A stretch of DNA of 64,000 bases, taken from contig NZ_QAYL01000001.1 in the NCBI RefSeq assembly GCF_003408705.1, forward strand, positions 248,001 to 312,000, given 5' to 3'. The stretch is from Mycobacterium uberis (GTDB taxonomy: Bacteria > Actinomycetota > Actinomycetes > Mycobacteriales > Mycobacteriaceae). Positions within the stretch are counted from its first letter, which is position 1. Each line of letters opens with the position of its first letter. The notes below the pieces were generated by a model. It had not been told where the DNA came from and searched no databases. It worked only from the letters and a program-made list of their open reading frames with translations. This document shows, in pieces, positions 52,981 to 63,372 of this stretch. Made by a program: the position numbers and the translations under genes.

Positions 52981-53808
52981 TCAAGTGGCCGTATCGACGC
53001 GAGTGCAGACAAGCATTTGGTTGCCCCCCGCTTGAAATTCGTAGTCAACAGCGATAACTTCGCCGTGTACACCGTCGGCGCGCAACCCGCCCAGCAGGTT
53101 GTCGAGGTCATAACGGATGGACCCCATCGCCACCAGCGGGAAAATTCTTAGCTCTGTTCGGGTGACACGCATAAGTTCGTTAATGGCTTGGTGGTGAAAA
53201 GCCGGCGAGAGTCGGTCGGCGTAAGTGAACAGCAAGTGTGAACTAAGCACAAGGTCGAAAGTGTGAGTGGCAAAAGGTAGACGAGGCAATTCGGCGGCCA
53301 CATAGTTATTCGGGTAGGCATGGTAATCGCGGACAAATAATCGACCTGCCTGGCTTCGCGACTGATGGTGATGCTCCGGGCTACGAAAGAAAGTCCACCG
53401 ATACTCATCGGGATGGTCACGGACGTATGCATTTCCACGATCAGTTTCGGCTTGGATAAACAACGCCAGGTCTGTGGCCGCAAGTTGGCGACCATACAGG
53501 GGATCGGCGGCCATTGAATGACCGCCGGCAGTGTTGATTTCAGCCGTGGCGCTGGATGCACCACCGGGGCAGTCCAAAATCGTGGCGTCTAGATCAGCGA
53601 CGGACAGCGCGAACATCGCCCGGTATTCGTCGAGGCCCCGTGAGGTGATTACGATCTCACCGATCCCACTATCGGGAATCGCCTGAGGCGACTGGGTGTC
53701 ACAGCAGTCGACACCAGGGTCAGAGCCGGGTTTGTCCAAGCTTGCCACCAGCAGCGCTCCTTTCAGCGAGATCACCACCAATCGCCTTTGACTGTGACGC
53801 ACCGTCAA
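52981..53808 (-). CDS. SAM-dependent methyltransferase (intact)
   Basis: A class I methyltransferase-like protein of 275 residues. Motif I is ATILDCPGGASSATAEI and the post-II/IV region is LPFATHTFDLVLSSHLLFTY. The C-terminal strand region is MRVTRTELRIFPLVAMG, ending VDYEFQAGGNQMLVCTR. Homology seems to begin at about GEIVITSRGLDEYRAMFALS, so the first 45 residues may be extra and a downstream start (for example TTG at SLDKPG) is possible. It is the only intact accessory gene between 48.4 and 57 kb and converges on the dead transporter. Substrate unknown. Confidence 0.72.
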   Translation of the reverse strand: MTVRHSQRRLVVISLKGALLVASLDKPGSDPGVDCCDTQSPQAIPDSGIGEIVITSRGLDEYRAMFALSVADLDATILDCPGGASSATAEINTAGGHSMAADPLYGRQLAATDLALFIQAETDRGNAYVRDHPDEYRWTFFRSPEHHHQSRSQAGRLFVRDYHAYPNNYVAAELPRLPFATHTFDLVLSSHLLFTYADRLSPAFHHQAINELMRVTRTELRIFPLVAMGSIRYDLDNLLGGLRADGVHGEVIAVDYEFQAGGNQMLVCTRVDTAT

Positions 53809-54049
53809 ATTCTACCGTTGATTGCATCATTTTGCGGGTCGACCGTGACCAGTCATCTAAAACACCTGCACCTTAAGTGGGATCGCTTAGAACAACCCCA
53901 CTGCGACCACAATAATTTGTCATATCTTGGAAATATTAAGTAGCGTAAATATTTTCAAAATTCCATGTACGTTGTTTAAGGGATTGTCGCAGTTGCGGGT
54001 GTGGTGCAGGTCGGTATGACGTTACCGGTGGTGTGAGCTTAGTCTGCGT

Positions 54050-55090
54050 TTATCTGGCCATTTTCTGCCTCTTTGATGAGTTCGAGTTGGAGGTGACAGC
54101 TCAGTGCATGGATTCCGATCGTGCGGTATTGGCCTGTAACGTCACCGCCAAGGACCGCTGGTGTTGCTGCTGTGGAGCGCAAGACGCTGTGTGTGACACT
54201 GCGCCCGGCAACTTGCCTATGAGCCGTTTGGGTAGCGGCCCATCATCTTGGCGGTCTCTGTCCGTCGCTATCGGTGTGCCAGCTGCGCTCATGTGTGGTG
54301 TCAAGACACATGTAAGGCCGCCGAACCGCTGGACGGGTTGTCCCGCTGAAGGTTGCGCCGGGTACTAGGTCGGCGCGGCTGCTCTATATCATCGAAGGAT
54401 ACCCCAAACAGGCCTTCCAACAGTGGTTGGCTTGCCGGCCACAAAAGTCGAGCTATGGTGCGGAAGTTGTTGCCAGGGAAGGATTTAGCTGGTTCAAAAC
54501 TGCTATTGCTGAAGAGCTACCCGAGTTGGTGGCGGTGATGGACTCGTTCCATGTGGTCAGTTTGGCCGGCAACGCCTTCGATGAGTGCCGACGTCGCGTG
54601 TAGCTGGACATCTGCGGGCATCGGGGCCGCAAGATTGATTCGCTCTACGTCTCGCGGCAGACTCTACATACTGGAGCCGATCTGCTTACCGACAAGTAAG
54701 CGAGTCAGTTTCACGCTCTGTTCACCAGCAATGCCCATGTTGAGGTCGAGGTCGTCTGGTCGATCTCTTAGCGAACCGTCGCTGTCTACCACGAACCCAA
54801 CCAAGCGCAAGGCCGCACAATGATATTGGCGCTGATCAACACGCTCAGCAATAGCGTCCTAAACGCTCTGCAGGAAGAGATCACCCTCGAGTTGACCTGG
54901 ATAGAAACGAGTAGCCGATATCCTGGCCTGTTTCGATCATCCTGGCACCTACAACGGCCCTACCGAAGCGATCAACGGCCACCTCGAATACCTACACCGC
55001 TCCGCCCTCGGCTTGCGCAATCTCACTCACTACATCGCGCCCGATCACTACTGAAAACCGGCGGATTCAGACCTCAACGCCACCCTCAAT
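54050..55090 (+). mobile_element. ISL3-family transposase relic (nearly full length)
   Basis: Ordered fragments are CCCCGAQDAVC (N-terminal zinc-finger region), LYIIEGYPKQAFQQWLACRP, DGFxxFKTA-like EGFSWFKTAIAEELPELVAV, MDSFHVVSLAGNAFDECRRR, LHTGADLLTDK, TMILALINTLSNSV and INGHLEYLHRSALGLRNLTH. They follow the ISL3 transposase from end to end, with the DDE-region Asp of MDSFHVV retained. Multiple stops and frameshifts inactivate it. Same family as the relic at 37600-37860, on the opposite strand. Confidence 0.88.
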
Positions 55091-55289
55091 CATGAAGAAC
55101 CAGATTCAGAGTTGTTGAACCTCGATGTGTCCTACCAACGAACAGTCATCATCTTGCGCCGCTGGTGGTGATCACTCCGAATAGAACTTTGAATTAGGAA
55201 TACAGAGGTGATCATCACGCTGCAGAGGCATCTGTCAACGGCAACTGAATTCTGGTCATTTGTCGGCGAGTGAATTTGGACCAGCCGGG

Positions 55290-56190
55290 TTCATTGTTCG
55301 TAGGTCGTTACGTTAGAGATGCGGCCAAGATCTTGGTTTTTGATGCGGTAGTTGTCTTTTTTTGAGTGCGATACCCTTGGCGTGGTGGACGAAGCGTTCG
55401 ATCATGGTAGCGGCGACTACCTAGTCACCGAAAACTTCACACAACCGGCCGAAGGGTTTGTTCGAGGTAACGATGAAACCGGCGAGCTCGTAGTGGGAAG
55501 ACACCAACTGGAAGAATAGGTCGGCGACTTAAGGCTCAACTGGATGTAACCAACCTTGTCGGTCACGAGCAGTGGGTAACGGGCCAAGTGGACGAGCTTG
55601 GCTTGCAGGATGCTGTCGTGGCTGGCGGTGGCGAACAAGACCCGGCGTCCAGCCTGGCGCGCCCGGATTACGATGCCGGTCGCCAGACGGGTCTTTCTGG
55701 TTCCAGGCGGCCCCAGGAATCCGGTATTGTCCTTAGCGGTGACGAAACCACCAAGGTGCTCAAGTGAAGCGATGGTGTCGTATTTGAGGCCGCAGGCGTG
55801 GTCGATTCCTTGAATGACTTACGCAATGGAAACTGGGCAGTCTGAATCTTTCTCTTACCGCTGTGGGACTCACGGGCGGAGACTTTGCGCTGCAGACATG
55901 ACGCCAGGAACTCCTCATAGTTCCACGTCTCTGAACGAGCCCGTTCTGCGAGCCATTCAACGGCCTACTCGAATAGGTCGTGAGCAACTCCCGGATCCGC
56001 GACTCGACCGCATTGACCACTGAACTCGCTGATATTCTCAGTAGCCGAGCACTGACTAACGCCGCCTTCACGGTATTGCGCGCTATCCCTACCACCCGCG
56101 CAACCTCAGAAATCGACAACTGCTTCGACCGGAGCAACCACCGGATCTTTGCCTCGTCATCCATGCTCGACACTCGCTTCCTCCCTGGCT
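55290..56190 (-). mobile_element. IS21-family relic (istA start plus istB)
   Basis: On the minus strand an istA N-terminus (MDDEAKIRWLLRSKQLSISE, then VARVVGIARNTVKAAL: the HTH domain) is followed by istB pieces. These are GFLGPPGTRKTRLATGIVIR (Walker A, GxGKT changed to GTRKT), ARQAGRRVLFATAS and LVHLARYPLLVTDKVGYI (Walker B, DE changed to DK). Most of istA is deleted and istB is frameshifted. Confidence 0.86.
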
Positions 56191-57150
56191 CATCCGAAGC
56201 CAAGGGCCTCCAGGAAGCGGGTCAAAATTCAGTTGTCGCCGACAACATCATGTTTAGGCAATGCGATGTTAGTCGTAGAAGTTCCGGAACGTCTCGACAG
56301 TCGGGTTGTTTAAACTACCGGTGCCGATGGGCGCGTTGCGCTTGGTGCTAATTCGCGATTAATACTACCGTAGGTAGTTGTTGCCAGTATCCAGTGTCCC
56401 GCTAGGCCGTAGTCGATGGAGATGAGTATACTCAATCTTGAAGCTATAATATTTTAATTTGCTTGACGCATTTGGAACTTAGTATCAGCGATACTGGAAT
56501 TGTGTGCCTACACGTGCCGCATCATCTGATGTCTTTGAAAATTCCTCATTGATTAGGCCTGGAACTTGCCCGCTGAGTCCAGTACATCTTCGTAGCGAAC
56601 GATGGTGGGTGTCTTCTGTGCTGTGGCATTCATAGACCGGTATACTGTCGAACTTTTGCTCTTCAGATGCCAGCAGGTCATGGACCTGCGCCTTTAAAGC
56701 TAGGACACATTTATCGTCAAATATTTCCCTAATTAATTTTCATGACGTTCTTGGTGAAATTCTCGACGAAGGCTTCAAAGACCCCCAACGACGTGATGAT
56801 CGGCGTCACCGTCAATAGCGACTTCTGGAGTCCTTGTCAACAAGAATGGTACCGTGCTCCGAAAGCCTTCCTGGATCCACTTCGAGATGGGACTACTTAA
56901 CAAGTTCCCGATAACCCCAGTTACGGTGATCAAACTGAGGTTGAGCCTATACTGTTTAAATGTTAAATGTCGTTAGGGCTTCACCGAGTGCGGTCGCTCC
57001 TCACTATCTGTCGCCCATGTCAACGATGTATGAAAAATTCTGGGGTTTAGCTGGCTGTGTGTCACCACAACAATGAATCCGACAAATTACACGCTTATTC
57101 ATTTATTATTACATAGGATTTGGCTAGCTGATCTAGATGATGCCATCACA
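56191..57150. other. Eroded, AT-richer DNA before the tRNA cluster
   Basis: Nearly 1 kb with no recognisable gene, RNA or repeat. Confidence 0.45.
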
Positions 57151-57165
57151 CTGCATAAAATCTGG

Positions 57166-57237
57166 TGCGCGATACTGGGATTGAACCAGTGACCTCTTCC
57201 GTGTCAGGGAAGTGCTCTCCCGCTGAGCTAATCGCGC
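57166..57237 (-). tRNA. tRNA-Val (GAC)
   Basis: Cloverleaf: acceptor GCGCGAT, D-arm TAGCTCAGCGGGAGAGCA, anticodon stem-loop CTTCCCTGACACGGAAG (GAC), T-arm CTGGTTCAATCCCAG. The genome encodes CCA immediately after the discriminator (57163-57165). Confidence 0.95.
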
Positions 57238-57254
57238 TAAAGGGGTGAGTCTAG

Positions 57255-57325
57255 AGGTGGAGACGGGAATCGAACCCGTGTACACGGCTTTGCAGGCCGT
57301 TGCCTCACCACTCGGCCACTCCACC
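57255..57325 (-). tRNA. tRNA-Cys (GCA)
   Basis: Acceptor GGTGGAG pairs with CTCCACC, the discriminator is U (typical of tRNA-Cys), the anticodon is GCA in ACGGCCTGCAAAGCCGT, and the T-loop is GGTTCGATTCC. No encoded CCA. Confidence 0.94.
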
Positions 57326-57353
57326 GCAGGGGTTGATGCCACTTGTACCTTCG

Positions 57354-57426
57354 AGCGGATGACGGGATTCGAACCCGCGACCCTCACCTTGGCAAGGTGA
57401 TGCGCTACCAACTGCGCTACATCCGC
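57354..57426 (-). tRNA. tRNA-Gly (GCC)
   Basis: Acceptor GCGGATG/CATCCGC, D-arm TAGCGCAGTTGGTAGCGCA, anticodon GCC in TCACCTTGCCAAGGTGA, T-loop GGTTCGAATCC. No encoded CCA. Confidence 0.95.
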
Positions 57427-57611
57427 GCGCAACCGACGAGATCGTCGTCCGGTGTGAAGCACGACGATAGTCCACGTGAGCGGGCGCACACAAATCTTTT
57501 CTTCAGTGTGGTGTGTGTCCAGGTTATCGCACTGCCAGGTGGTAAGCACATGGAGTATGCTGCGGGTTTTTGGCTCATGCTAGTCTTCGACGTCGTTCGC
57601 CTCTCGGTGTT

Positions 57612-57683
57612 GGTCCCGTGGCTCAGTGGAAGAGCGTCCGCTTCACACGCGGAAGGTCGCTGGTTCGATCCCAGCCGGGACCA
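57612..57683 (+). tRNA. tRNA-Val (CAC)
   Basis: Acceptor GGTCCCG pairs with CGGGACC. The anticodon is CAC in TCCGCTTCACACGCGGA and the T-loop is GGTTCGATCCC. Divergent from the Gly-Cys-Val(GAC) trio. The following bases are CTAAGG, so CCA must be added post-transcriptionally. Confidence 0.95.
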
Positions 57684-57834
57684 CTAAGGAGAACTTTACT
57701 GCTGGTGACAGATTTTTTCGCTTGAGTGTGCCGTTGATGCCATTGTGGCCGGCTTCTGATTAACGATGACGTCGACGATCGTCATCTTTAAACGCAAGGG
57801 TATGCATGATTATGTCGGCAACAACAGCAGGCGA

Positions 57835-58296
57835 TCAGGACAGAGGAGGTTGGTCGGGCTCGGGGATCAGATGCCGGCTGGCTGGCTGTTGTAATCTCAG
57901 GGAGCGCCAGAACCAACGTCCCGGTAGGGCAGCGGTGGAGGGCAGCATGAACGAACGATTAAGGTGTCGAAGTAGTAGGCCCGGGACGATAGCGGTGCTT
58001 AGCTGACCGATGATTCGCAGGTTGCTGACGGTCATGCACGCCATTATAGCGGCAAATACGAGGTCCGCGGATGTCACGACTGTGCTGATGCCGTCTATCG
58101 TGCGGATGATGGCCGTGTTGAGCCTGGTGCTCATTTCCTGTTTGAACCGTGAGACCACGAGCAAGTTGTAGTCAGATCCCACCGCCAATAGAACAAGCAC
58201 GGACATGGCGAGTACCAGCATAGTGCAAGTGGAAATTGAATATGTGTTGCCACATGAAAATGTTACCGTGCTCACTATGACGAGAGCTGCAACCAA
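57835..58296 (-). pseudogene. MmpL transporter relic (C-terminal part)
   Basis: The frame reads TMLVLAMSVLVLLAVGSDYN, LLVVSRFKQEMSTRLNTAII, VVTSADLVFAAIMACMTVSN, LRIIGQLSTAIVPGLL and a final RSFMLPSTAALPGRWFW-like end. These are hallmarks of the last membrane block of mycobacterial MmpL lipid exporters (...GxDYNLLLVSRFKEE...). Only about 150 residues remain of roughly 950. Confidence 0.88.
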
Positions 58297-58399
58297 GACT
58301 CGTATACTGATCAGGAACTGTCATGTAAATGAAGCAAAGAGAAGAAATTCCGGTAATAACTAGGCTGTAACTAAGAGTTGTTGAAGAGGTTTTTGTCGA

Positions 58400-59071
58400 C
58401 GACTGTGGTTTCGGTCAACATAGATCCTTGCGTATTTTAATGTGATTCCTTCTGTCCAGTCTGGTCAATGCGTAGGGCGGGCACTCGCACGGCGGACGCG
58501 CGCCGGCAGTATAGTTGATCGCTGGAAACGGCACGACAGGAATCAACCGCGGTGACGGTACGGCCAACCAGTCTGTGCTCCCGTAGGTGTTCGTTCACCC
58601 TGCCGGCCGTTTGGTATGGAATCAGGCGATTCTAGTGACCCGGCGGTTCGGACCAGCAGCGCCGCCAGCACCGCAATTAGCACACCAACGACTGGGTCAA
58701 ACAGCAGCTCGGCAGCCAAGGTGAACGTTGTGTGGGGACGGGCATCACCGTAATAACGTGTGTGCGATCCGAAATGTCAGCGGAAACCATGGGCTCAGCG
58801 ATGTCGCCCATTTGTGTAACTGTGCCGCAGTGGGCACCGGAACCCGTATCGCCACCACAATCGTAATTATGATTCCAACCACGGTTGTGGTGGTCCGCGG
58901 TGAGGACGCTTGACGCTCGACCGCGCTCAGCGTAAAGGCAAAACTGCGCGGTTTGCTGGTGGTTTTGCAGGTGGCGACTCCGTCACGCCTCCTCAGGCTA
59001 CGGGGTGCAGTATGAATAAGTTGTTTTTCATGGTTGGCGTTTAGCCGTCGACTTGCTACAATGTGCTTCAC
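58400..59071 (-). pseudogene. TVP38/TMEM64-like membrane protein relic (Rv1491c position)
   Basis: Minus-strand frames show VGIIITIVVAIRVPVP then TAAQLHKWATSLSPWFPLTF and RIAHTLL, and further on LAAELLFDPVVGVLIAVLAA. This is the N-terminal plan of TVP38-type proteins (LPSAGELRDWAxxxGPWxPLxFxxxHAL... TLAAGLLFGPVVGVxLAV). Divergent from mutA, as Rv1491c is in M. tuberculosis. Frameshifted. Confidence 0.78.
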
Positions 59072-59176
59072 CTCAGCGCTTGACGACTATCGCGATCAAT
59101 TAGCCTGATTAGCAAGTGGCATCCTCGAAGCCCTGGATTAAGGGCTTGCTAATTATTGGGAAATTAGGAGCGGTCA

Positions 59177-61090
59177 GTGTCCGTAGATGTACCGGAACTC
59201 GCCGAATTGGAGCAGATTCGCGGACGGTGGCGCAGAGCGGTAGCTGGTGTGCTCTCCAAGAGTATCCGGAACAGCGACCCCGCCATGTTGGGAGACGCGC
59301 CCGAGCGGCTGCTAGACACTGCGACCTACGATGGGTTCGCTATCCGGCCATTGTACACCGCTTTCGACGAGCTGTCGGAACCACCACTGCCGGGAGAGTG
59401 GCCTTACCGACGCGGCGGCGACGCGTTACGCGATGTCAATTCTGGCTGGAAGGTCGCCGAAGTGTTTCCGGTCGACCCGGCAGCCGCAGTCGTGGCTGCC
59501 GACGAGGTCGAGACCGGCAACGCGGCAGTACTGGCTGCGCTCGCAGACGGAGTCAGTGCGTTGCGAATCCGGGTGGGAAAGTCCGGGGTAGCGTCCGGGC
59601 AGCTTGACAGCCTGCTACTTGGTGTGTACGTGGACTTGGTCCCGGTGATTCTCGACGCGGGCGTCGACTACCTCGAAGCCTGCGATGCCGTGCTGGCCCT
59701 GGTGGCCCAGCTGGATTCGAGTCGGCGCGCAACTTTATCGATTGATCTGGGAGCCGACCCGCTGACCGCGTCATTTAGCGGTCGTCTATCCCCATCGATC
59801 GAGCAGGTAACTGCAGTCGCGGTGCGAGTCGCCAGCGACCGCGGAGTGCGGGCGATTACTGTCGATGGGCCTGCCTTCCATAATCTGGGGGCCAGCGTGA
59901 CGTGGGAGCTATCCGCTGTGATTGCGGCAGCAGTATCCTACCTTCGGCTACTCGCCGAATCGGGGATACCAATTAGCCAGGCTCTACGGCAAATCAGCTT
60001 TCGCCTCGCTGCCGATGACAACCAATTTCTAAGTATAGCCAAGATGCGAGCCATGCGTCAACTGTGGGCGCGTGTAGCGGAGGTGGTGGGGGACCCTGAA
60101 GGTGGCGCGACAGTCGTGCACGCGGAAACGTCGCTGCCGATGATGACCCAGCGCGATCCGTGGGTGAACATGCTGCGCGGTACGTTGGCCGCGTTTGGCG
60201 CGGGGGTTGGTGGTGCCGACACCGTTCTGGTGTTCCCGTTCGATGTGGCGATTCCCGGTGGCTTTCCTGGTATGACAGCTAGCTTCGCGCGCCGGATCGC
60301 CCGCAACACCCAGCTACTGCTGTTGGAAGAGTCGCACATCGGCCGGGTGTTGGATCCGGCTGGAGGGTCTTGGTTCGTCGAGGACCTCACCGAACAGCTG
60401 GCTCAGCAAGCCTGGCAGCATTTTCAGGCTATCGAAACCTACGGTGGGTTCGTTGACGCCGGTAGCTACCTTGCCGACCAGATCAACGAAACGGCTACAC
60501 GTCGCACTGACGATATCGCGCATCGTCGCACCACGGTCACCGGTGTCAACGAATATCCGAATCTAGCTGAACCTGCTTTGCCACAAGGTGGTTCGCTTGC
60601 TTCGGCGATTACTGCGGGCAACCTGGTGCGCTACGCTGCTGAGTTTGAAACGTTGCGGGATCGTTCGGATGCTTACCTAGCCCGCACCGGTGTACGTCCG
60701 CAGGTGCTGTTGCTGCCGCTGGGACCGTTGGCAGAGAACAATCTTCGGGTTACATTCGCAACGAATCTGCTAGCATCGGGCGGCATAGTGGCGATCAATC
60801 CGGGATCAGTGGACGCACGGGGTGTCGTACGAGCCGTGACGCAGGCCGGTTTCAAGGCCGGGTCGTTGCTGGTAGCGATTGTCTGTGGCACCGACTTGCG
60901 TTATCGGGACGAGGCTGTAGACGTGGTGGAGGCGGCGCGTCGCTCCGGAGTATCGCGCATCTATCTGGCTGGATCGGAGAAAGTACTGGGTGACATCGAC
61001 GACGCAAAGCGTCGACCCGATGAGTACCTGAACGCGAAAATTAATGCGGTCGATGCCCTTTCAAATCTGCTCACCCGATTGGGGGCGTAA
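59177..61090 (+). CDS. mutA: Methylmalonyl-CoA mutase small subunit
   Basis: MutA pairs with MutB to interconvert methylmalonyl-CoA and succinyl-CoA, handling propionate from odd-chain lipid and cholesterol breakdown. The 637-residue product has the TIM-barrel parts ([75 protein letters not shown]) and a C-terminal B12-like domain lacking the cobalamin-ligating DxHxxG motif, as expected for the small subunit. The start is GTG 59177 with taggag upstream. mutB starts 5 bp after its stop. Confidence 0.95.
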   Translation: MSVDVPELAELEQIRGRWRRAVAGVLSKSIRNSDPAMLGDAPERLLDTATYDGFAIRPLYTAFDELSEPPLPGEWPYRRGGDALRDVNSGWKVAEVFPVDPAAAVVAADEVETGNAAVLAALADGVSALRIRVGKSGVASGQLDSLLLGVYVDLVPVILDAGVDYLEACDAVLALVAQLDSSRRATLSIDLGADPLTASFSGRLSPSIEQVTAVAVRVASDRGVRAITVDGPAFHNLGASVTWELSAVIAAAVSYLRLLAESGIPISQALRQISFRLAADDNQFLSIAKMRAMRQLWARVAEVVGDPEGGATVVHAETSLPMMTQRDPWVNMLRGTLAAFGAGVGGADTVLVFPFDVAIPGGFPGMTASFARRIARNTQLLLLEESHIGRVLDPAGGSWFVEDLTEQLAQQAWQHFQAIETYGGFVDAGSYLADQINETATRRTDDIAHRRTTVTGVNEYPNLAEPALPQGGSLASAITAGNLVRYAAEFETLRDRSDAYLARTGVRPQVLLLPLGPLAENNLRVTFATNLLASGGIVAINPGSVDARGVVRAVTQAGFKAGSLLVAIVCGTDLRYRDEAVDVVEAARRSGVSRIYLAGSEKVLGDIDDAKRRPDEYLNAKINAVDALSNLLTRLGA

Positions 61091-61095
61091 CCACG

Positions 61096-63372
61096 ATGAC
61101 TGTGCATGACGTCGTCAGGCAGCCGGATAGCGAAACTATTTCTCTGATCGGCAGTTTCGCCGATATCCCTCTGTACGGCAATCGTGACGTGCAGCCGCCG
61201 TCGGAAGCGGCGGTCGAAAAGCATGTAATCGCAGCCGCGTCAACACACAGGTACACACCTGATCAACTGTACTGGCATACACCGGAAGGTATCGATGTGA
61301 AACCGGTTTACATCGCTGCCGACCGCGTCGCTGCCGAGGCGGCCGGCTACCCGTTGCATAGTTTCCCTGGCGAGCCGCCTTACCTGCGCGGGCCTTATCC
61401 GACGATGTATGTCAGCCAGCCGTGGACAATCCGTCAATACGCTGGGTTTTCCACCGCCGCGGATTCCAACGCATTTTACCGTCGCAACCTGGCTGCCGGT
61501 CAGAAGGGCCTGTCGGTGGCCTTCGACCTGGCGACTCACCGCGGGTATGATTCCGATCATCACCGCGTCCAAGGTGATGTTGGAATGGCCGGCGTAGCAA
61601 TCGATTCCATCCTCGACATGCGGCAATTGTTCGATGGCATAGACCTCTCGGCAGTGTCAGTATCGATGACAATGAACGGTGCTGTGCTGCCGGTCCTGGC
61701 ACTGTATGTGATAGCCGCTGAGGAGCAGGGTGTGCCGCCAGAGAAACTGACCGGCACTATCCAAAATGACATCCTCAAAGAGTTCATGGTCCGCAACACC
61801 TATATCTATCCTCCGAAACCGTCGATGCGGATCATCTCCGATATCTTCGCCTACACCAGCGCCAAGATGCCGAAATTTAACTCTATCTCGATCTCCGGCT
61901 ATCATATCCAAGAAGCTGGTGCCACAGCGGATTTGGAACTAGCATACACTTTGGCCGATGGCGTCGACTACATCAAGGCGGGCCTCGATGCCGGACTGGA
62001 CATCGACACTTTCGCACCGCGGTTGTCCTTCTTTTGGGGCATCGGGATGAACTTCTTCATGGAAATCGCCAAACTGCGTGCCGGCCGACTGTTATGGAGT
62101 GAACTGGTCGCCGAATTCGGCCCCCAAAATCCAAAATCCAGGTCATTGCGTACCCACTCACAAACCTCCGGATGGTCGTTGACCGCCCAGGACCCGTTCA
62201 ACAACGTTGCCCGCACCTGTATTGAGGCGATGGCCGCAACACAGGGCCATACCCAGTCATTACACACCAACGCGTTGGACGAGGCGTTGGCACTGCCCAC
62301 CGATTTTTCCGCCCGGATCGCCCGCAATACTCAGTTGGTACTGCAGCAGGAGTCGGGTACCACGCAGCCGATCGACCCGTGGGGGGGTTCTTACTACGTG
62401 GAGTGGCTGACCCATCAACTGGCTGCCCGTGCTCGTGTTCATATCGCCGAGGTTGCCAAGTACGGTGGGATGGCTGCGGCCATCAGTGGCGGCATCCCCA
62501 AGCTGCGTATCGAGGAGGCGGCTGCGCGTACCCAGGCCCGCATCGACTCCGGGCGCCAGCCGGTGATCGGAGTCAATAAGTATCAAGTCGACGAGGATCA
62601 CGAAATCGAGGTACTCAAGGTCGAGAACAGCCGGGTGCGTGCCGAACAAGTGGCCAAACTGCAACAGCTGCGGGCGCATCGGGACCAGTCGGCGGTCGAC
62701 ACCGCGCTGGCTGCGCTGTCTCGTGCCGCTGAGACCCACGGCGGTGCCGGTGATAATTTGCTGGCACTTGCTATCAACGCAGCCCGGGTCAAAGCCACCG
62801 TCGGTGAGATCTCCGACGCGCTGGAAAAGGTATACGGGCGTCACCAGGCGGAGATCCGTATCATCACCGGGGTCTACCGCCAGGAAGTGAGAGAAGCTGG
62901 GAAGGTCACCGATATCGCAAGCGCCACAGAACTAGTCAAAAAGTTCGCCGAGGCTGATGGTCGCCGGCCCAGGATTCTGGTGGCCAAGATGGGTCAGGAC
63001 GGTCACGACCGTGGGCAGAAGGTTATCGCGACGGCCTTCGCTGATATCGGATTTGACGTCGATGTCGGATCACTGTTCTCCACACCCGAAGAGGTCGCTC
63101 GCCAAGCGGCCGACAACGACGTACATGTGATCGGTGTGTCGTCGCTGGCTGCCGGTCACCTGACACTGGTACCCGCACTTCGAGACGCACTTGTCGACGT
63201 GGGCCGGCCCGACATCATGATCGTGGTGGGTGGTGTGATCCCACCCGGTGACTTCGGCGAGTTGTACGCTGCTGGTGCCACTGCCATCTTCCCGCCTGGG
63301 ACAGTGATCGCCGATGCCGCAATTGGTTTGCTGCATAAGCTCGCTGAGCAGTTGGGGTACACTTTCATCTAG
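61096..63372 (+). CDS. mutB: Methylmalonyl-CoA mutase large subunit
   Basis: The catalytic, adenosylcobalamin-binding subunit, 758 residues. N-terminal barrel motifs include [40 protein letters not shown] and [20 protein letters not shown]. The C-terminal cobalamin domain has DGHDRG around residue 635, with His as the lower axial ligand, and [14 protein letters not shown]. All hallmarks are intact. meaB begins at the next base after its stop. Confidence 0.97.
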   Translation: MTVHDVVRQPDSETISLIGSFADIPLYGNRDVQPPSEAAVEKHVIAAASTHRYTPDQLYWHTPEGIDVKPVYIAADRVAAEAAGYPLHSFPGEPPYLRGPYPTMYVSQPWTIRQYAGFSTAADSNAFYRRNLAAGQKGLSVAFDLATHRGYDSDHHRVQGDVGMAGVAIDSILDMRQLFDGIDLSAVSVSMTMNGAVLPVLALYVIAAEEQGVPPEKLTGTIQNDILKEFMVRNTYIYPPKPSMRIISDIFAYTSAKMPKFNSISISGYHIQEAGATADLELAYTLADGVDYIKAGLDAGLDIDTFAPRLSFFWGIGMNFFMEIAKLRAGRLLWSELVAEFGPQNPKSRSLRTHSQTSGWSLTAQDPFNNVARTCIEAMAATQGHTQSLHTNALDEALALPTDFSARIARNTQLVLQQESGTTQPIDPWGGSYYVEWLTHQLAARARVHIAEVAKYGGMAAAISGGIPKLRIEEAAARTQARIDSGRQPVIGVNKYQVDEDHEIEVLKVENSRVRAEQVAKLQQLRAHRDQSAVDTALAALSRAAETHGGAGDNLLALAINAARVKATVGEISDALEKVYGRHQAEIRIITGVYRQEVREAGKVTDIASATELVKKFAEADGRRPRILVAKMGQDGHDRGQKVIATAFADIGFDVDVGSLFSTPEEVARQAADNDVHVIGVSSLAAGHLTLVPALRDALVDVGRPDIMIVVGGVIPPGDFGELYAAGATAIFPPGTVIADAAIGLLHKLAEQLGYTFI

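Noticed and set aside
57133..57549. 138-codon frame across the tRNA cluster
   Set aside because: It runs through three tRNA genes; the translated T-loop and anticodon sequences mimic a protein.
59072..59176. Possible cobalamin riboswitch before mutA
   Set aside because: The 105-bp leader is too short and I see no B12-box-like element.
62260..62844. 194-codon frame antisense to mutB
   Set aside because: Lies wholly within the conserved mutB coding region and resembles no family; composition-driven shadow.
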